31,087 nt of DNA from Rhodococcus rhodnii (GCA_000720375.1 JOAA01000059.1:1-31087), one strand, 5' to 3'; shown: positions 15,894 to 23,635, counted from the first letter of the stretch. Numbers and translations: made by a program. Notes: generated by a model from the letters alone, not told the origin.

Positions 15894-18148
15894 CACGCTG
15901 AGGGTCGGCTCATGGGTCATGTGCCGGTGCAGCAGCAGAACATCGATCAATGCGCGGGTACCGTCGCGGCGCCGTGCGTCGTGCAGGCCGCTGCCCGCCA
16001 GGCGTCGTGCACGGGAGTGGACTTGCCCGCCGCGAGGAGACTGCCGACGGCGGCTCTTACGTAGCCTGATCTTTGTTCTTGGAGCGCCGCAGGGAGATCA
16101 TGAGAGACCGGCTGGACGAGGACGCCGTCAGCGTGCCACGCGTGCCTACGGCTGTTACCGACCTGTACCGAAAACTTGGTGAATGCGGCGCGGTGGGTGG
16201 TTATCGTGGTTGCAGCGTTCCGGGACGCTTGCGGTCCGCGCGAAGGGCTGAGCCCGCCCGGGTTTTCCGTGAAAGTGATCGACACTCGGATCCTCCTTTC
16301 GGCCTGACGATGCGGACCGCGGGCACATCCCGGAAGGAGGCCGCGATGCTGGCCTGTCCACTGCCCGCCAAACCGTCCTTGGAGCAGCTGCGTAAGCAGG
16401 CCAAACAGCTCCGTGATCACGTTCGTACCGGCGATCCCCGAAAGGGGACACAGACGCGCGAGGCGCGCGACATGGCGCGAGAGTGGCATCCCCGTTGGGC
16501 CGGTACATCTCCCGACGCCACCGAGTGGGCGGGGTTCACCCTGGCCGACGCTCAACTGGTCATCGCCCGTAAGCACGGCTTCCCCAGCTGGCGCCAACTC
16601 CACGAGTACCTCGACATGGTCGCCCGGTACGGCCGGTCCCCACAGCGCAGGCCAGCCAGTCGCCCGGGGGGCGGTGCCGACCTGGTCGACGAGTTCCTTC
16701 GGCTGGCCTGCCTGACCAACTGCTCCAGCTGGCAATTCGGCGCCGGCGAGGAGCCTGACAATCCGCGGCGGCAGACCGATGCCCGCCGACTGCTGGCCGC
16801 CCACCCGCGGCTGGCCTCGGCCACGATCCACACCGCGGCGGCAGTCGGTGACGTCGCCGCGGCCCGGTCACTGCTGGCCGCGGACGCGTCGCTGGCCAAC
16901 CAGGAAGGCGGGCCGCACGGCTGGCCGCCGCTGCTCTACCTGGCCTTCTCCCGGCTCGACAGCGCGGAGGCGAACCACTCCACGCTGAAGGTGGCCCGGC
17001 TGCTGCTCACGCACGGCGCGGATCCCAACGCCGGTTACCTGCCCGACGGCGAACCGCCCCCGGTCACCGCGCTCAGCGGCACGTTCCACGGACGCTCCGA
17101 TCCGGTCAACAATCCGGCTCACCAGTACAGCCTCCCGCTGGCGCGGCTGCTACTCGACGCCGGCGCCGACCCCAACGACAGGCAGGCTGTGAGCAATGCG
17201 TGCCAATATCCGCACGACGACGCCGGCTTGGCGCTGCTGCTCGACCACGGACTTGGCCGCCGTTCCAACGGACCGTGGCCGGCGCGACTCGGCAACCGGC
17301 GGCTCACCCGCCCGGCGCGGATGTTGGAGGACCAGCTCCGCTACGCCGCGGAATGGAACCTGATCGACCGGGTACGGCTGCTGCTGCGCTACCGCGCCGC
17401 AACCGGCATCGACGTCAACGCCGCCGCGGACACACCCGACGCCTGCAAAACCGCCTATGAGATCGCGATGGTGGGCGGAAACACCGAGATCGTCGACCTG
17501 CTCATCCGCGCCGGAGCCCAAGCCACACCGCTGGCGAAGACCTACCAGCTCGTCGGTGCGTGCCTGCGCGTCGACCGCCCCGCCGTTGACCGGCTCCTGG
17601 CCGACGACCCCGACCTTGTCCAACGGGCCATGACCATCCCGTGGTGGCCCCATCCGCTCCACCACGCCGCCGCCCTCGGCCGGCTCGAGGCCGTCGCGCT
17701 GTTGGTCTCGCTCGGTTTCGAGGTCGAGAAGCGGCTTGCCTCGCCGCTGCACACCGCAGCCCTGTTCGGCCACATCGACGTCGTGCGCCTGCTCGTCGAA
17801 CTTGGCGCCGACCCCACCGCCGAGGCCACCGACGACAACACAACCGGAACTCCCCTGTCCTGGGCCCGGTACAACCACCAACACGAAGTGGTCGCCTACC
17901 TCACCCACCTCACATCGGCCGTACCAAACCCGCCGGCCAACTCCGCCACATAGAGATGACCGGACGAACCGCACACCGAGATCCACCGGCAGCCACAGCC
18001 GAGGAACTCGCCGAAACACACCGAGCCGCCCACCGCAAGGGTTCACCTGCGGTCAAATCTCGCGAACACCAACACCGCGACCGCACCGGGGCGGTCACCA
18101 CCGACCAACAACTGCGGTCACATCAGGCAGACAGAACCAGATCGGATC
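15894..18148. other. Segment inserted into the maleylacetate reductase gene
   Basis: These ~2.25 kb separate the N-terminal and C-terminal-half pieces of one reductase gene. The segment contains the plus-strand ankyrin gene, ~450 bp before it with no gene I recognise, and ~195 bp after it. A short direct repeat CTGCGGTCAnATC occurs near the right end (about 18048 and 18112). No transposase, terminal inverted repeat or target duplication was found by eye, so the mechanism is unknown; insertion was accompanied by loss of the middle of the reductase gene. Confidence 0.55.
16346..17953 (+). CDS. Ankyrin-repeat protein with N-terminal actinobacterial domain
   Basis: This 535-residue, apparently cytoplasmic protein has no signal peptide or membrane segments. 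Residues ~1-90 form a small helical domain common at the N-terminus of actinobacterial ankyrin proteins (KPSLEQLRKQAKQLRDHV and, later, ADAQLVIARKHGFPSWRQL). From ~150 onward ankyrin-type repeats appear: ATIHTAAAVGDVAAARSLLA, VARLLLTHGADPNAG, LARLLLDAGADPND, EIVDLLIRAGA, PLHHAAALGRLEAVALLV and PLHTAALFGHIDVVRLLVELGADP. Such repeats bind other proteins; no catalytic motif is visible. GGAAGGAGG lies 5 bp before the ATG. It sits alone within the segment that splits the maleylacetate reductase gene, opposite in strand to that gene. Confidence 0.85.
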   Translation: MLACPLPAKPSLEQLRKQAKQLRDHVRTGDPRKGTQTREARDMAREWHPRWAGTSPDATEWAGFTLADAQLVIARKHGFPSWRQLHEYLDMVARYGRSPQRRPASRPGGGADLVDEFLRLACLTNCSSWQFGAGEEPDNPRRQTDARRLLAAHPRLASATIHTAAAVGDVAAARSLLAADASLANQEGGPHGWPPLLYLAFSRLDSAEANHSTLKVARLLLTHGADPNAGYLPDGEPPPVTALSGTFHGRSDPVNNPAHQYSLPLARLLLDAGADPNDRQAVSNACQYPHDDAGLALLLDHGLGRRSNGPWPARLGNRRLTRPARMLEDQLRYAAEWNLIDRVRLLLRYRAATGIDVNAAADTPDACKTAYEIAMVGGNTEIVDLLIRAGAQATPLAKTYQLVGACLRVDRPAVDRLLADDPDLVQRAMTIPWWPHPLHHAAALGRLEAVALLVSLGFEVEKRLASPLHTAALFGHIDVVRLLVELGADPTAEATDDNTTGTPLSWARYNHQHEVVAYLTHLTSAVPNPPANSAT

Positions 18149-18253
18149 GGCACGCGGGCCCTCAAGCTCCTGGACCTCCGCCGCCAACTGCTGTGCTGCC
18201 TTGCCCGAAGCGAAGCGAACCCGCTGCGGAAGCGTGTTGTGGACGAACTTCAT
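18149..18253 (-). pseudogene. Maleylacetate reductase, N-terminal fragment
   Basis: The frame starts MKFVHNTLPQRVRFASGKAA and continues QQLAAEVQELEGPRA, matching the start of maleylacetate reductases (F.hdTLPqRV.FG.G....La.Ev..Lg). Homology ends after about 35 residues, at ~18149. The ATG overlaps the stop of the zinc dehydrogenase (TGATG), so the intact gene was once translationally coupled to it. The fragment was detected by hand and is shorter than normal gene-finder limits. Confidence 0.7.
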
Positions 18254-19425
18254 CAGATTGAGCCCCTATCCGGCATCACAAGGATCTTCGCGTCCTGGCG
18301 CAGCGAAGCCTGCCGCACAGCGTCGGTCGCCGCGGCCAGATCGAAGCGCGCGGTGACGATCGGGCGAAGGTCGATCCGGCCCGCAGCATGCAGAGCAATG
18401 ACGGGATCGAGGCCACCAATGTTCCCGATCGACCCGTACACACGCGCCCCGCGAAGCATGTAGGCCATCGTCTGCATCGGTACTGCGCCGCTCTCCGATC
18501 CCAGCAGCACAACCTTGCCGCCGACCGAGATCGACCTCTCGATCTCCGGAAGGACAGCCGCAGCCGCCCCTGCCGCCTCGACGCATACGTCGGCACCTTC
18601 ACCGGACGTCTGCTCCAGGACCACGTCAGACGGACGCATTCCGTCACCACGCAGCTTGTTGACGTCGTAGGCGGCATCCGCTCCCACCCGTTCAGCGAGC
18701 TCGCACCGAGCCGGCTGCGTGTCGAACGCCATCACCTTCGCCGCGCCGGCCGCGCGGAGCAGGGAAACCGAAGCAAGCCCGATCGGCCCGCAGCCATGGA
18801 CTGTCGCGACGCCGCCAGGGCGGAACCCGCCGCCGCGCAGGAACAGTCCGACGTAAGCGACGCTGGCAGGTTCGCAGAGCGCACCGATTTCATAGGTGTC
18901 GCGCTCGGAATACCGCTCGCGCACAGCGGCGAGAGAGCGGACGTTGCTCTCCCTCGACAGCACGAACTCGGCCATCCCGCCATCGATGGTGAAGCCCCTG
19001 TCCTCAGCATCGACGCAGTGGCCGGGGAGCCCGGACCGGCATGCGCCGCATCGTCCGCAGTAGTGCAGCGTCTGCACCGCCACAGGGTCACCCGGCCGAA
19101 CACTCCGCACCTCGGCGCCCACCTCGACCACCTCACCGGCGATCTCGTGCCCGGGGACGAGCGGTAACCGCACCCGGTAGGGAAGCAGCACATACCCCTC
19201 ATCGTCCGTCTCGTAAAGATGGACATCGGACCCGCAGATACCGACCGCCTTGCTCCGCACGAGCACGTCGTACGGGCCCGCCAAGCGGGGCACCTCACGC
19301 TCGTCCAGCGTCCACGTTGGCTCGCGCCAAGCCGCCGTGGCATCTCGCGCCCAACGGCCTGCGACCTCCTCCGGGGAGAGCTCACGGCGCGGCGCCCATT
19401 CGCCATTGATCACCACGGCACGCAT
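18253..19425 (-). CDS. Zinc-dependent alcohol dehydrogenase (MDR family)
   Basis: This 390-residue medium-chain dehydrogenase probably oxidises an alcohol or polyol with NAD(P)+. The catalytic zinc ligands are C64 (GICGSDVH) and H93/E94 (PGHEIAGE). The structural zinc site is C123, C126, C129 and C137 (YCGRCGACRSGLPGHC). The nucleotide fold shows HGCGPIGLASV (about 210-220), followed by an acidic residue in AFDTQ, favouring NAD+. An insertion near residues 15-40 is longer than in classical ADHs. ATG 19425 is preferred over an upstream GTG at 19449, which lacks a ribosome-binding site. It was the first gene of an operon with the now broken maleylacetate reductase, and may process a side-chain alcohol made by the VAO-type oxidase (inference). 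Confidence 0.88.
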   Translation of the reverse strand: MRAVVINGEWAPRRELSPEEVAGRWARDATAAWREPTWTLDEREVPRLAGPYDVLVRSKAVGICGSDVHLYETDDEGYVLLPYRVRLPLVPGHEIAGEVVEVGAEVRSVRPGDPVAVQTLHYCGRCGACRSGLPGHCVDAEDRGFTIDGGMAEFVLSRESNVRSLAAVRERYSERDTYEIGALCEPASVAYVGLFLRGGGFRPGGVATVHGCGPIGLASVSLLRAAGAAKVMAFDTQPARCELAERVGADAAYDVNKLRGDGMRPSDVVLEQTSGEGADVCVEAAGAAAAVLPEIERSISVGGKVVLLGSESGAVPMQTMAYMLRGARVYGSIGNIGGLDPVIALHAAGRIDLRPIVTARFDLAAATDAVRQASLRQDAKILVMPDRGSI

Positions 19426-19483
19426 CAGCTCGACACCTTCGGCAGCCACGGGCTGAGATCAGACATCAGCCCTATGTTGAACA

Positions 19484-19493
19484 TCTGACATTT
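19484..19493. promoter_or_regulatory. Candidate operator, shared motif site C
   Basis: TCTGACATTT matches the TCnGACATTT core found at 13878-13887 (other strand) and 22476-22485. It lies between the divergent zinc dehydrogenase and cupin genes. The flanking half-site is poorly conserved here, so this is the weakest of the three. Confidence 0.4.
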
Positions 19494-19564
19494 AGTACCA
19501 TCGAGCGCGCGCGTACCAGTCAATCCCCGGAGTACCGCGGGCCGACAGGAATGAGAACCGACCA

Positions 19565-20101
19565 ATGAAGATCCGCCGAGTCGTCACCGGCTTCGACCGG
19601 GACGGACGCAGCTGCGTCGTCTCCGACGGGCCCGCGCCGCGGACCCACGACTTCAAGCACCTGCCCGGGTTCAGCAACACGGTGGTCTGGTCTTTGGCCG
19701 ACGCGGTCGCGCCGGCGGGATCGCCGGCGGACCCGACGCCAAGCCTGACGACGCTCATGCCCGGCCCAGGCGGCTCGGCGCTGACCATCGTGAGGTTCCC
19801 TCCCGCCGCCGCTCTCGCGGACGTCGACTTCGAGGCGGCAGCAGAGGAGGAGGCGCGCGAGCTTCCCGGACTCGCCGACACGTTCGATCCCGATCGACCG
19901 GGCTTCCACGCGACGCGAACCGTTGACTACCAGATCGTGCTCAGCGGCGAACTGTGGCTCGGCCTGGACACGGGCGAGGAGACCCACGTGCGAGCCGGCG
20001 ACGTCGTCATCCAGAATGGCACCAGTCACGCATGGACCAACCGGACCGATGAGCCCGCGATCCTCGCCGCGGTCTCGATCGGAACCGAACAGGCGGGTTG
20101 A
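19565..20101 (+). CDS. Cupin-domain protein
   Basis: This 178-residue soluble protein has a single beta-barrel cupin domain in its C-terminal half. The first cupin motif is DYQIVLSGELWLGLD, with HATRTVDY just ahead supplying a possible His. The second is AGDVVIQNGTSHAWTNRTDE with one His. The usual HxH pair of metal-binding cupins is not evident, so it may be a binding or isomerase-like protein rather than a dioxygenase. No DNA-binding domain is present. It is divergent from the zinc dehydrogenase and convergent with the fusion gene, within the catabolic island, so a role with an aromatic intermediate is likely but unspecified. Confidence 0.75.
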   Translation: MKIRRVVTGFDRDGRSCVVSDGPAPRTHDFKHLPGFSNTVVWSLADAVAPAGSPADPTPSLTTLMPGPGGSALTIVRFPPAAALADVDFEAAAEEEARELPGLADTFDPDRPGFHATRTVDYQIVLSGELWLGLDTGEETHVRAGDVVIQNGTSHAWTNRTDEPAILAAVSIGTEQAG

Positions 20102-20113
20102 GCAAGCAGGCCG

Positions 20114-20144
20114 CTCGTCGTCGAGATCAGATCTCGACGACGAG
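20114..20144. terminator. Bidirectional hairpin overlapping a stop codon
   Basis: A perfect 15-bp inverted repeat (CTCGTCGTCGAGATC and its complement) around a single A can fold as a 12-bp stem with a 7-base loop. It lies between the convergent cupin and fusion genes and includes the last codons (VVEI) and stop of the fusion gene. Confidence 0.75.
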
Positions 20145-22370
20145 TTTGCGGTGCGGGCCGGACAGGATCCTGCCCCACGCGTCACCGACCGACGCGAACG
20201 GCACGCGCTCGACCTCGATGCTCAGCTGCCCGGCGTTCGCCCATCCGATCAGCTGCTGGTAGGCGGCCTCCCACTCCGTGAGCGGCACGAAGGGCTTCAG
20301 GAATCCGAACACGCTCCGACCGGTCAGGAACGGGTAGGCGATCGAGCTGGTGGGCGTTCCGCCGGACATGCCCACGACCACGTAGCGAGCTCCCATCGTC
20401 GTGGCGGGGAGCGCGGCCTCAAAGGCCGGGCCCATCACGGTGTCGAGCACGACATCGAAGCCGATCGAGGCCGCCGCCTTCAGGGCTGCCGAGTCATCCT
20501 CGCCGCCGAGCACGACGAAGTCGTCGATCTTCCCGTCGCCCATGAGCTTCTCGAGCGTCTCGGCACTCCGCCCCGCACCGACGACCCTGCTGGCGCCGAG
20601 GAGCTTGGCGGCCTGTGCGCCGACCTGGCCGACCGCACCGGTGGCGCCCAGGATCAGCACCTCGTCACCTGCCCGGAGTTCGGCGCGCCACTGCAGGGCG
20701 GTCAGCGCCGTGATGCCCGAGGTACCGAGCGCCGCCGCGAGACCGTCGTCGAGACCGTCGGGGATGGCGTAGTAGCGCGAACGGTCGCCGAGCAGGACCT
20801 TTTCGGCGAGAGCCCCATACGGTGCCTTCGCGTCGCTGAAGTAGACCTTGGTACCGTCGGCGAGTCGGCCCACGCCCTCGGAACCGACAACAGATGGAAC
20901 CGCCGGAGGACCGAACGGGCCACCCGCCGCAAGTCGCAGATCGATGGGGTTGAGAGCCGCGACGATCACGTCGACGACCTGCTCGCCCGGACCCGGCTGG
21001 GGGGCGTCGAACTCACCGACGGCGGGAACGCCACCGACCTCGTTGAGGACTGCTGCCTTCATCGTCTTCCCCTCGTTGTTGGTGGCCCCCGAGATGCGGT
21101 CGTTCGCGACTCCACCCTGCGCGGTGACCTGGCTACGGAACATGTCGGTGGGACGGGTGCCGAGACCCAGGACGTAGCGAATGGACCGCTCGGCCACCAG
21201 GTCCCAGTCCATGAACGCGTGGTTGGCGATCACGTTGATGTCTCGCCGGTAGCGCTGCAGCGCCTCCTTGCTCTGGTACGGGCTCGAGCCCATGCCGTCA
21301 CAGAGGATGCCGATCAGCTCCTGCGCGAGGTGGACGATCGTGGTCTGATCGAGCTCGATCTGCCCGATCTCCTCCTGGCTCCACGGCTCCATCGCGTCGC
21401 ACTTCCGGATCGAGTTCTCCAGGATGTGGGTGTAGAGCATCTGGGCACAGCGGAGCTTCTCCCACGCTTGGGCGAACCGCATCCGGGACTGCGGCAGGTC
21501 CTGGCGAGTCGCGCCACCGAAGGCCCGGGTCGTACCGAGGCGCGACTTCACAATGTCGACCACAGCCTCGGCAGAGCCCAGCGCGATGGCGGTGATCATC
21601 ATCCCGAGGCTCGCAAAGGGCGGGTAGCGGAGGAACTTCTCCTCGTGCGACGTGCCAGGGTGCTTGTCGATGGACAGCATCTCCTCGAGCGGGATGCTGT
21701 AGACGTCGCGAATGAAGACATCATCGAGCGTGACGCTCGCGCTCCCGGTGGCCGCCATGCCGGACATGTGCCAGTCGTCGTTGACCGTGACGCCCGGCTG
21801 GTCCAGTTCGATGAGGAACGTCGTCGGCGTCATGGTGCCGTCGATCGTGACCATCGTCGAAAGGAAGGTGTGAGTCGAGTTCCACAGACCCGAGGCGTAG
21901 CGGAAGGTGCCGCTGACCCGGAACCCTCCGTCAACCTTCTCACCCTTGCCTGCTGGAGTCAGAGGAGCAGAGGCAAGGATGAAGGTCCGCCCGTCGAAGA
22001 TCTCCTTCTGCGCGTCCCAGTTGAGGTGCGCTGCCATCCAGCTGTGCTCGATCAGGAACGCTAGCGTCCATGCCGCGGACGTGTCGCCGTGAGCCAGAAC
22101 GCGGGCGACCTCGCAGAGCGCGCGGGATCCGAGCCCCTGGCCGCCCCACACGCGTGGGGTGAGCGCATCCATGAGGAACTCGGCATCCTTGATGGTCTGC
22201 GGCGGCTGGTAGCGCAGAGCCTCGGCTTCCTGCGCGCGTGCGCGCAGGGTCGGAATCAGCACCTTCGCCTTCTCGATGAGACGGTCAGTGCGCTCCTCGA
22301 AGTCCGGCTGACCCGCGCCTACCGATGCGGGCTGTCCAGTGCTGGTCGGATCCACATCCACAGTGGTCAT
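20127..22370 (-). CDS. Fusion: acyl-CoA-dehydrogenase-fold monooxygenase + quinone-reductase-type MDR dehydrogenase
   Basis: This is a 747-residue two-enzyme protein. Residues 1-~430 resemble group D flavin monooxygenases such as HsaA: TLRARAQEAEALRYQP, RVWGGQG, ASGLWNSTHTF, SGMAATGSASVTLDDVF and a C-terminal NHAFMDWDLVAERSIRYVLG. These need reduced flavin from a separate reductase, which is not in the window. Residues 437-747 are a complete MDR protein of the quinone oxidoreductase type (MKAAVLNEVGGVP, then ILGATGAVGQVGAQAAKLLG); zinc-ligand cysteines are absent. The junction is a short linker NDRISGATNNEGKT, and the internal ATG at 21062 keeps a GAGGGG ribosome-binding site. It is divergent from the FAH gene. 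Resorcinol- or steroid-type hydroxylation is possible but unproven. Confidence 0.85.
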   Translation of the reverse strand: MTTVDVDPTSTGQPASVGAGQPDFEERTDRLIEKAKVLIPTLRARAQEAEALRYQPPQTIKDAEFLMDALTPRVWGGQGLGSRALCEVARVLAHGDTSAAWTLAFLIEHSWMAAHLNWDAQKEIFDGRTFILASAPLTPAGKGEKVDGGFRVSGTFRYASGLWNSTHTFLSTMVTIDGTMTPTTFLIELDQPGVTVNDDWHMSGMAATGSASVTLDDVFIRDVYSIPLEEMLSIDKHPGTSHEEKFLRYPPFASLGMMITAIALGSAEAVVDIVKSRLGTTRAFGGATRQDLPQSRMRFAQAWEKLRCAQMLYTHILENSIRKCDAMEPWSQEEIGQIELDQTTIVHLAQELIGILCDGMGSSPYQSKEALQRYRRDINVIANHAFMDWDLVAERSIRYVLGLGTRPTDMFRSQVTAQGGVANDRISGATNNEGKTMKAAVLNEVGGVPAVGEFDAPQPGPGEQVVDVIVAALNPIDLRLAAGGPFGPPAVPSVVGSEGVGRLADGTKVYFSDAKAPYGALAEKVLLGDRSRYYAIPDGLDDGLAAALGTSGITALTALQWRAELRAGDEVLILGATGAVGQVGAQAAKLLGASRVVGAGRSAETLEKLMGDGKIDDFVVLGGEDDSAALKAAASIGFDVVLDTVMGPAFEAALPATTMGARYVVVGMSGGTPTSSIAYPFLTGRSVFGFLKPFVPLTEWEAAYQQLIGWANAGQLSIEVERVPFASVGDAWGRILSGPHRKLVVEI
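21066..21074 (-). promoter_or_regulatory. Internal ribosome-binding site inside the fusion gene
   Basis: GAGGGGAAG lies 3 bases before the in-frame ATG at 21062 (the GAGG core ends 6 bases before it), exactly where the second enzyme domain begins. It suggests that the two domains were once separate genes and that a free 311-residue dehydrogenase may still be made. Confidence 0.6.
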
Positions 22371-22466
22371 TGGTTACTTCCCATCGCTGTCCCGGGGGCG
22401 CGCACGCGTCCCGCCTTGTGACGAATCCCGCTTGCACGCGCACACCGTGCGCCCCGGGCGACACTA

Positions 22467-22489
22467 TGACAACTGTCCGACATTTGTCA
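22467..22489. promoter_or_regulatory. Candidate operator, shared motif site B
   Basis: A 23-bp palindrome runs TGACAA-n-TGTC, a centre base, then GACA-n-TTGTCA; only the centre and one symmetric pair deviate. It lies between the divergent fusion (start 22370) and FAH (start 22591) genes. This is the most symmetric copy of the shared motif, and the size suits a TetR, GntR or MarR dimer (inference). Confidence 0.65.
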
Positions 22490-22552
22490 AACGATCTTTT
22501 TGATGTCAAACTTCAGCGGAGAGGTCCTCACCTCTTACTTTCGACAATGCGA

Positions 22553-22571
22553 CTTCCGACATGTTCGGAAG
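22553..22571. promoter_or_regulatory. Inverted repeat just ahead of the FAH-family gene
   Basis: CTTCCGA and TCGGAAG form a perfect 7-bp inverted repeat around CATGT. It contains TCCGACAT, also present in site B at 22476-22483, so it may be a second site for the same regulator. It ends 19 bp before the FAH start codon. Confidence 0.45.
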
Positions 22572-22590
22572 GAGAGATGGGAGACGCCCG

Positions 22591-23481
22591 ATGCGGCTTG
22601 CGACCGTGCGTACAGAATCCGGTCCGGCGGCGGTCGCCGTTGTCGGCGACGAAATCGTCGACATCGCGAAGGCGGCGCCCGGACTGCCCGACACCCTGTT
22701 GGGGGTCCTCGAGCTTGGCCAGGTCGGTCTTGGCGCGATCGCAGACGCGATCGCTTCGGGGTCCGCGCGGTCGGCATTGGACCCGTCGACGCTGATGTCA
22801 CCGATTCCCAGGCCGCCGAAGTTCTGGGCGATCGGGATGAACTACGCCGAGCACGTCCGCGAGACCAAGAAGCCGTTCCCTGAGTTCCCGACCGTCTTCG
22901 CGAAGATGCCCAACACCGTCACCGGACCTTACGTCGACGTCGAGCGGCCCGCGGTGTCCGACCGGCTCGACTTCGAGTGCGAACTGGGAGTCGTGATCGG
23001 CAAGCGCTGCCGGCACGTCAGCAGGGAGAACGCACACCGGGTCATTGCCGGCTTCACGGTCGTCAACGACTACAGCGTCCGGGACTTCCAGATGCGCGGG
23101 GGCCAATGGGTGCTCGGCAAGTCGTTCGACGGTCACGGTGTGGTCGGGCCGTGGCTCGTCACGCCCGACGAGGTCGACCCGCATCGGTTGCCGATCCGCA
23201 CGATCGTCAACGGCGAGGTGCGACAGAGCTCCAACACGGAGAACCTCATCTTCGACTGCTACCGCCTGATCGAGGAACTGTCCAGCGCCGCGACCCTTGA
23301 GGTGGGCGACGTGATCGCGACTGGCACCCCCGGCGGCGTCGGCGTCATGGAGAACCGCTTCCTCGCCCCCGGTGACATCGTGCGGGTCGAGATCGACGGG
23401 ATCGGTCACATCGAGAACCGCATCGTCCAGGAGGGCGAGCCCGTGGAGTGGATCGACGACTCGGCGACGGCCGTGGTCTGA
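22591..23481 (+). CDS. Fumarylacetoacetate hydrolase (FAH) family protein
   Basis: This 296-residue protein has the metal-binding FAH fold, typical of fumarylpyruvate hydrolase, acylpyruvase and HpcE-type isomerases acting late in aromatic ring degradation. The N-terminal ~70 residues are the accessory domain. The catalytic part starts FWAIGMNYAEHVRE, with H88 in the usual position. Metal ligands are E129 and E131 in DFECELGVVIGK and D160 in VVNDYSVRDFQ. The substrate loop GKSFDGHGVVGPWLVTPDE and the GTPGGVGVM motif are intact. ATG 22591 has GGGAGA 7 bp upstream. It is divergent from the monooxygenase fusion and shares the candidate operator. The precise substrate is unknown. Confidence 0.88.
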   Translation: MRLATVRTESGPAAVAVVGDEIVDIAKAAPGLPDTLLGVLELGQVGLGAIADAIASGSARSALDPSTLMSPIPRPPKFWAIGMNYAEHVRETKKPFPEFPTVFAKMPNTVTGPYVDVERPAVSDRLDFECELGVVIGKRCRHVSRENAHRVIAGFTVVNDYSVRDFQMRGGQWVLGKSFDGHGVVGPWLVTPDEVDPHRLPIRTIVNGEVRQSSNTENLIFDCYRLIEELSSAATLEVGDVIATGTPGGVGVMENRFLAPGDIVRVEIDGIGHIENRIVQEGEPVEWIDDSATAVV

Positions 23482-23495
23482 CCCGTCAACGCCGC

Positions 23496-23533
23496 GTTTG
23501 GCGCGAAAAGCACGTCCGGGCCATCTATCGATG
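23496..23533 (+). repeat. 38-bp inverted repeat, left copy
   Basis: It starts GTTTGGCGCGAAAAGCACG and ends CTATCGATG. The reverse complement of 26252-26289 matches it at 36 of 38 positions, including one uninterrupted 24-bp run. It begins 15 bp after the FAH stop codon. Confidence 0.9.
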
Positions 23534-23621
23534 TGATTCCGGCGCAGTACTGCTGATGTCCCCCGTGCGAGCTACGCGCAGATGTCCACCGAGCGGTGAC
23601 GTCGCGAGGCAGTGAAATCCC

Positions 23622-23627
23622 TAGCGT
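23622..23627 (+). promoter_or_regulatory. Candidate -10 box for the CPBP gene
   Basis: TAGCGT fits TANNNT and ends 8 bp before the ATG at 23636, consistent with a leaderless transcript. A TGACGT at 23597-23602 could serve as -35 at a longish 19-bp spacing. A perfect palindrome GCAGTACTGC lies at 23544-23553. Confidence 0.3.
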
Positions 23628-23635
23628 TCCTGGTC

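Noticed and set aside
15947..16831. 294-codon minus-strand frame opposite the start of the ankyrin gene
   Set aside because: Most of it is the shadow of the ankyrin gene. The part beyond it (RSGYVRAAVGSLLAAG and on) has no match that I recognise and no plausible start.
11712..20101. Reading the island as an antibiotic biosynthetic cluster
   Set aside because: There are no polyketide, peptide-synthetase, terpene or glycosyltransferase genes. The FAH, CMD, maleylacetate reductase and dioxygenase signatures point to degradation instead.
19923..22064. 713-codon plus-strand open frame opposite the fusion gene
   Set aside because: It is antisense to clear coding sequence, is rich in Arg/His/Asp/Gly as expected for a GC-rich shadow frame, and shows no recognisable domain.
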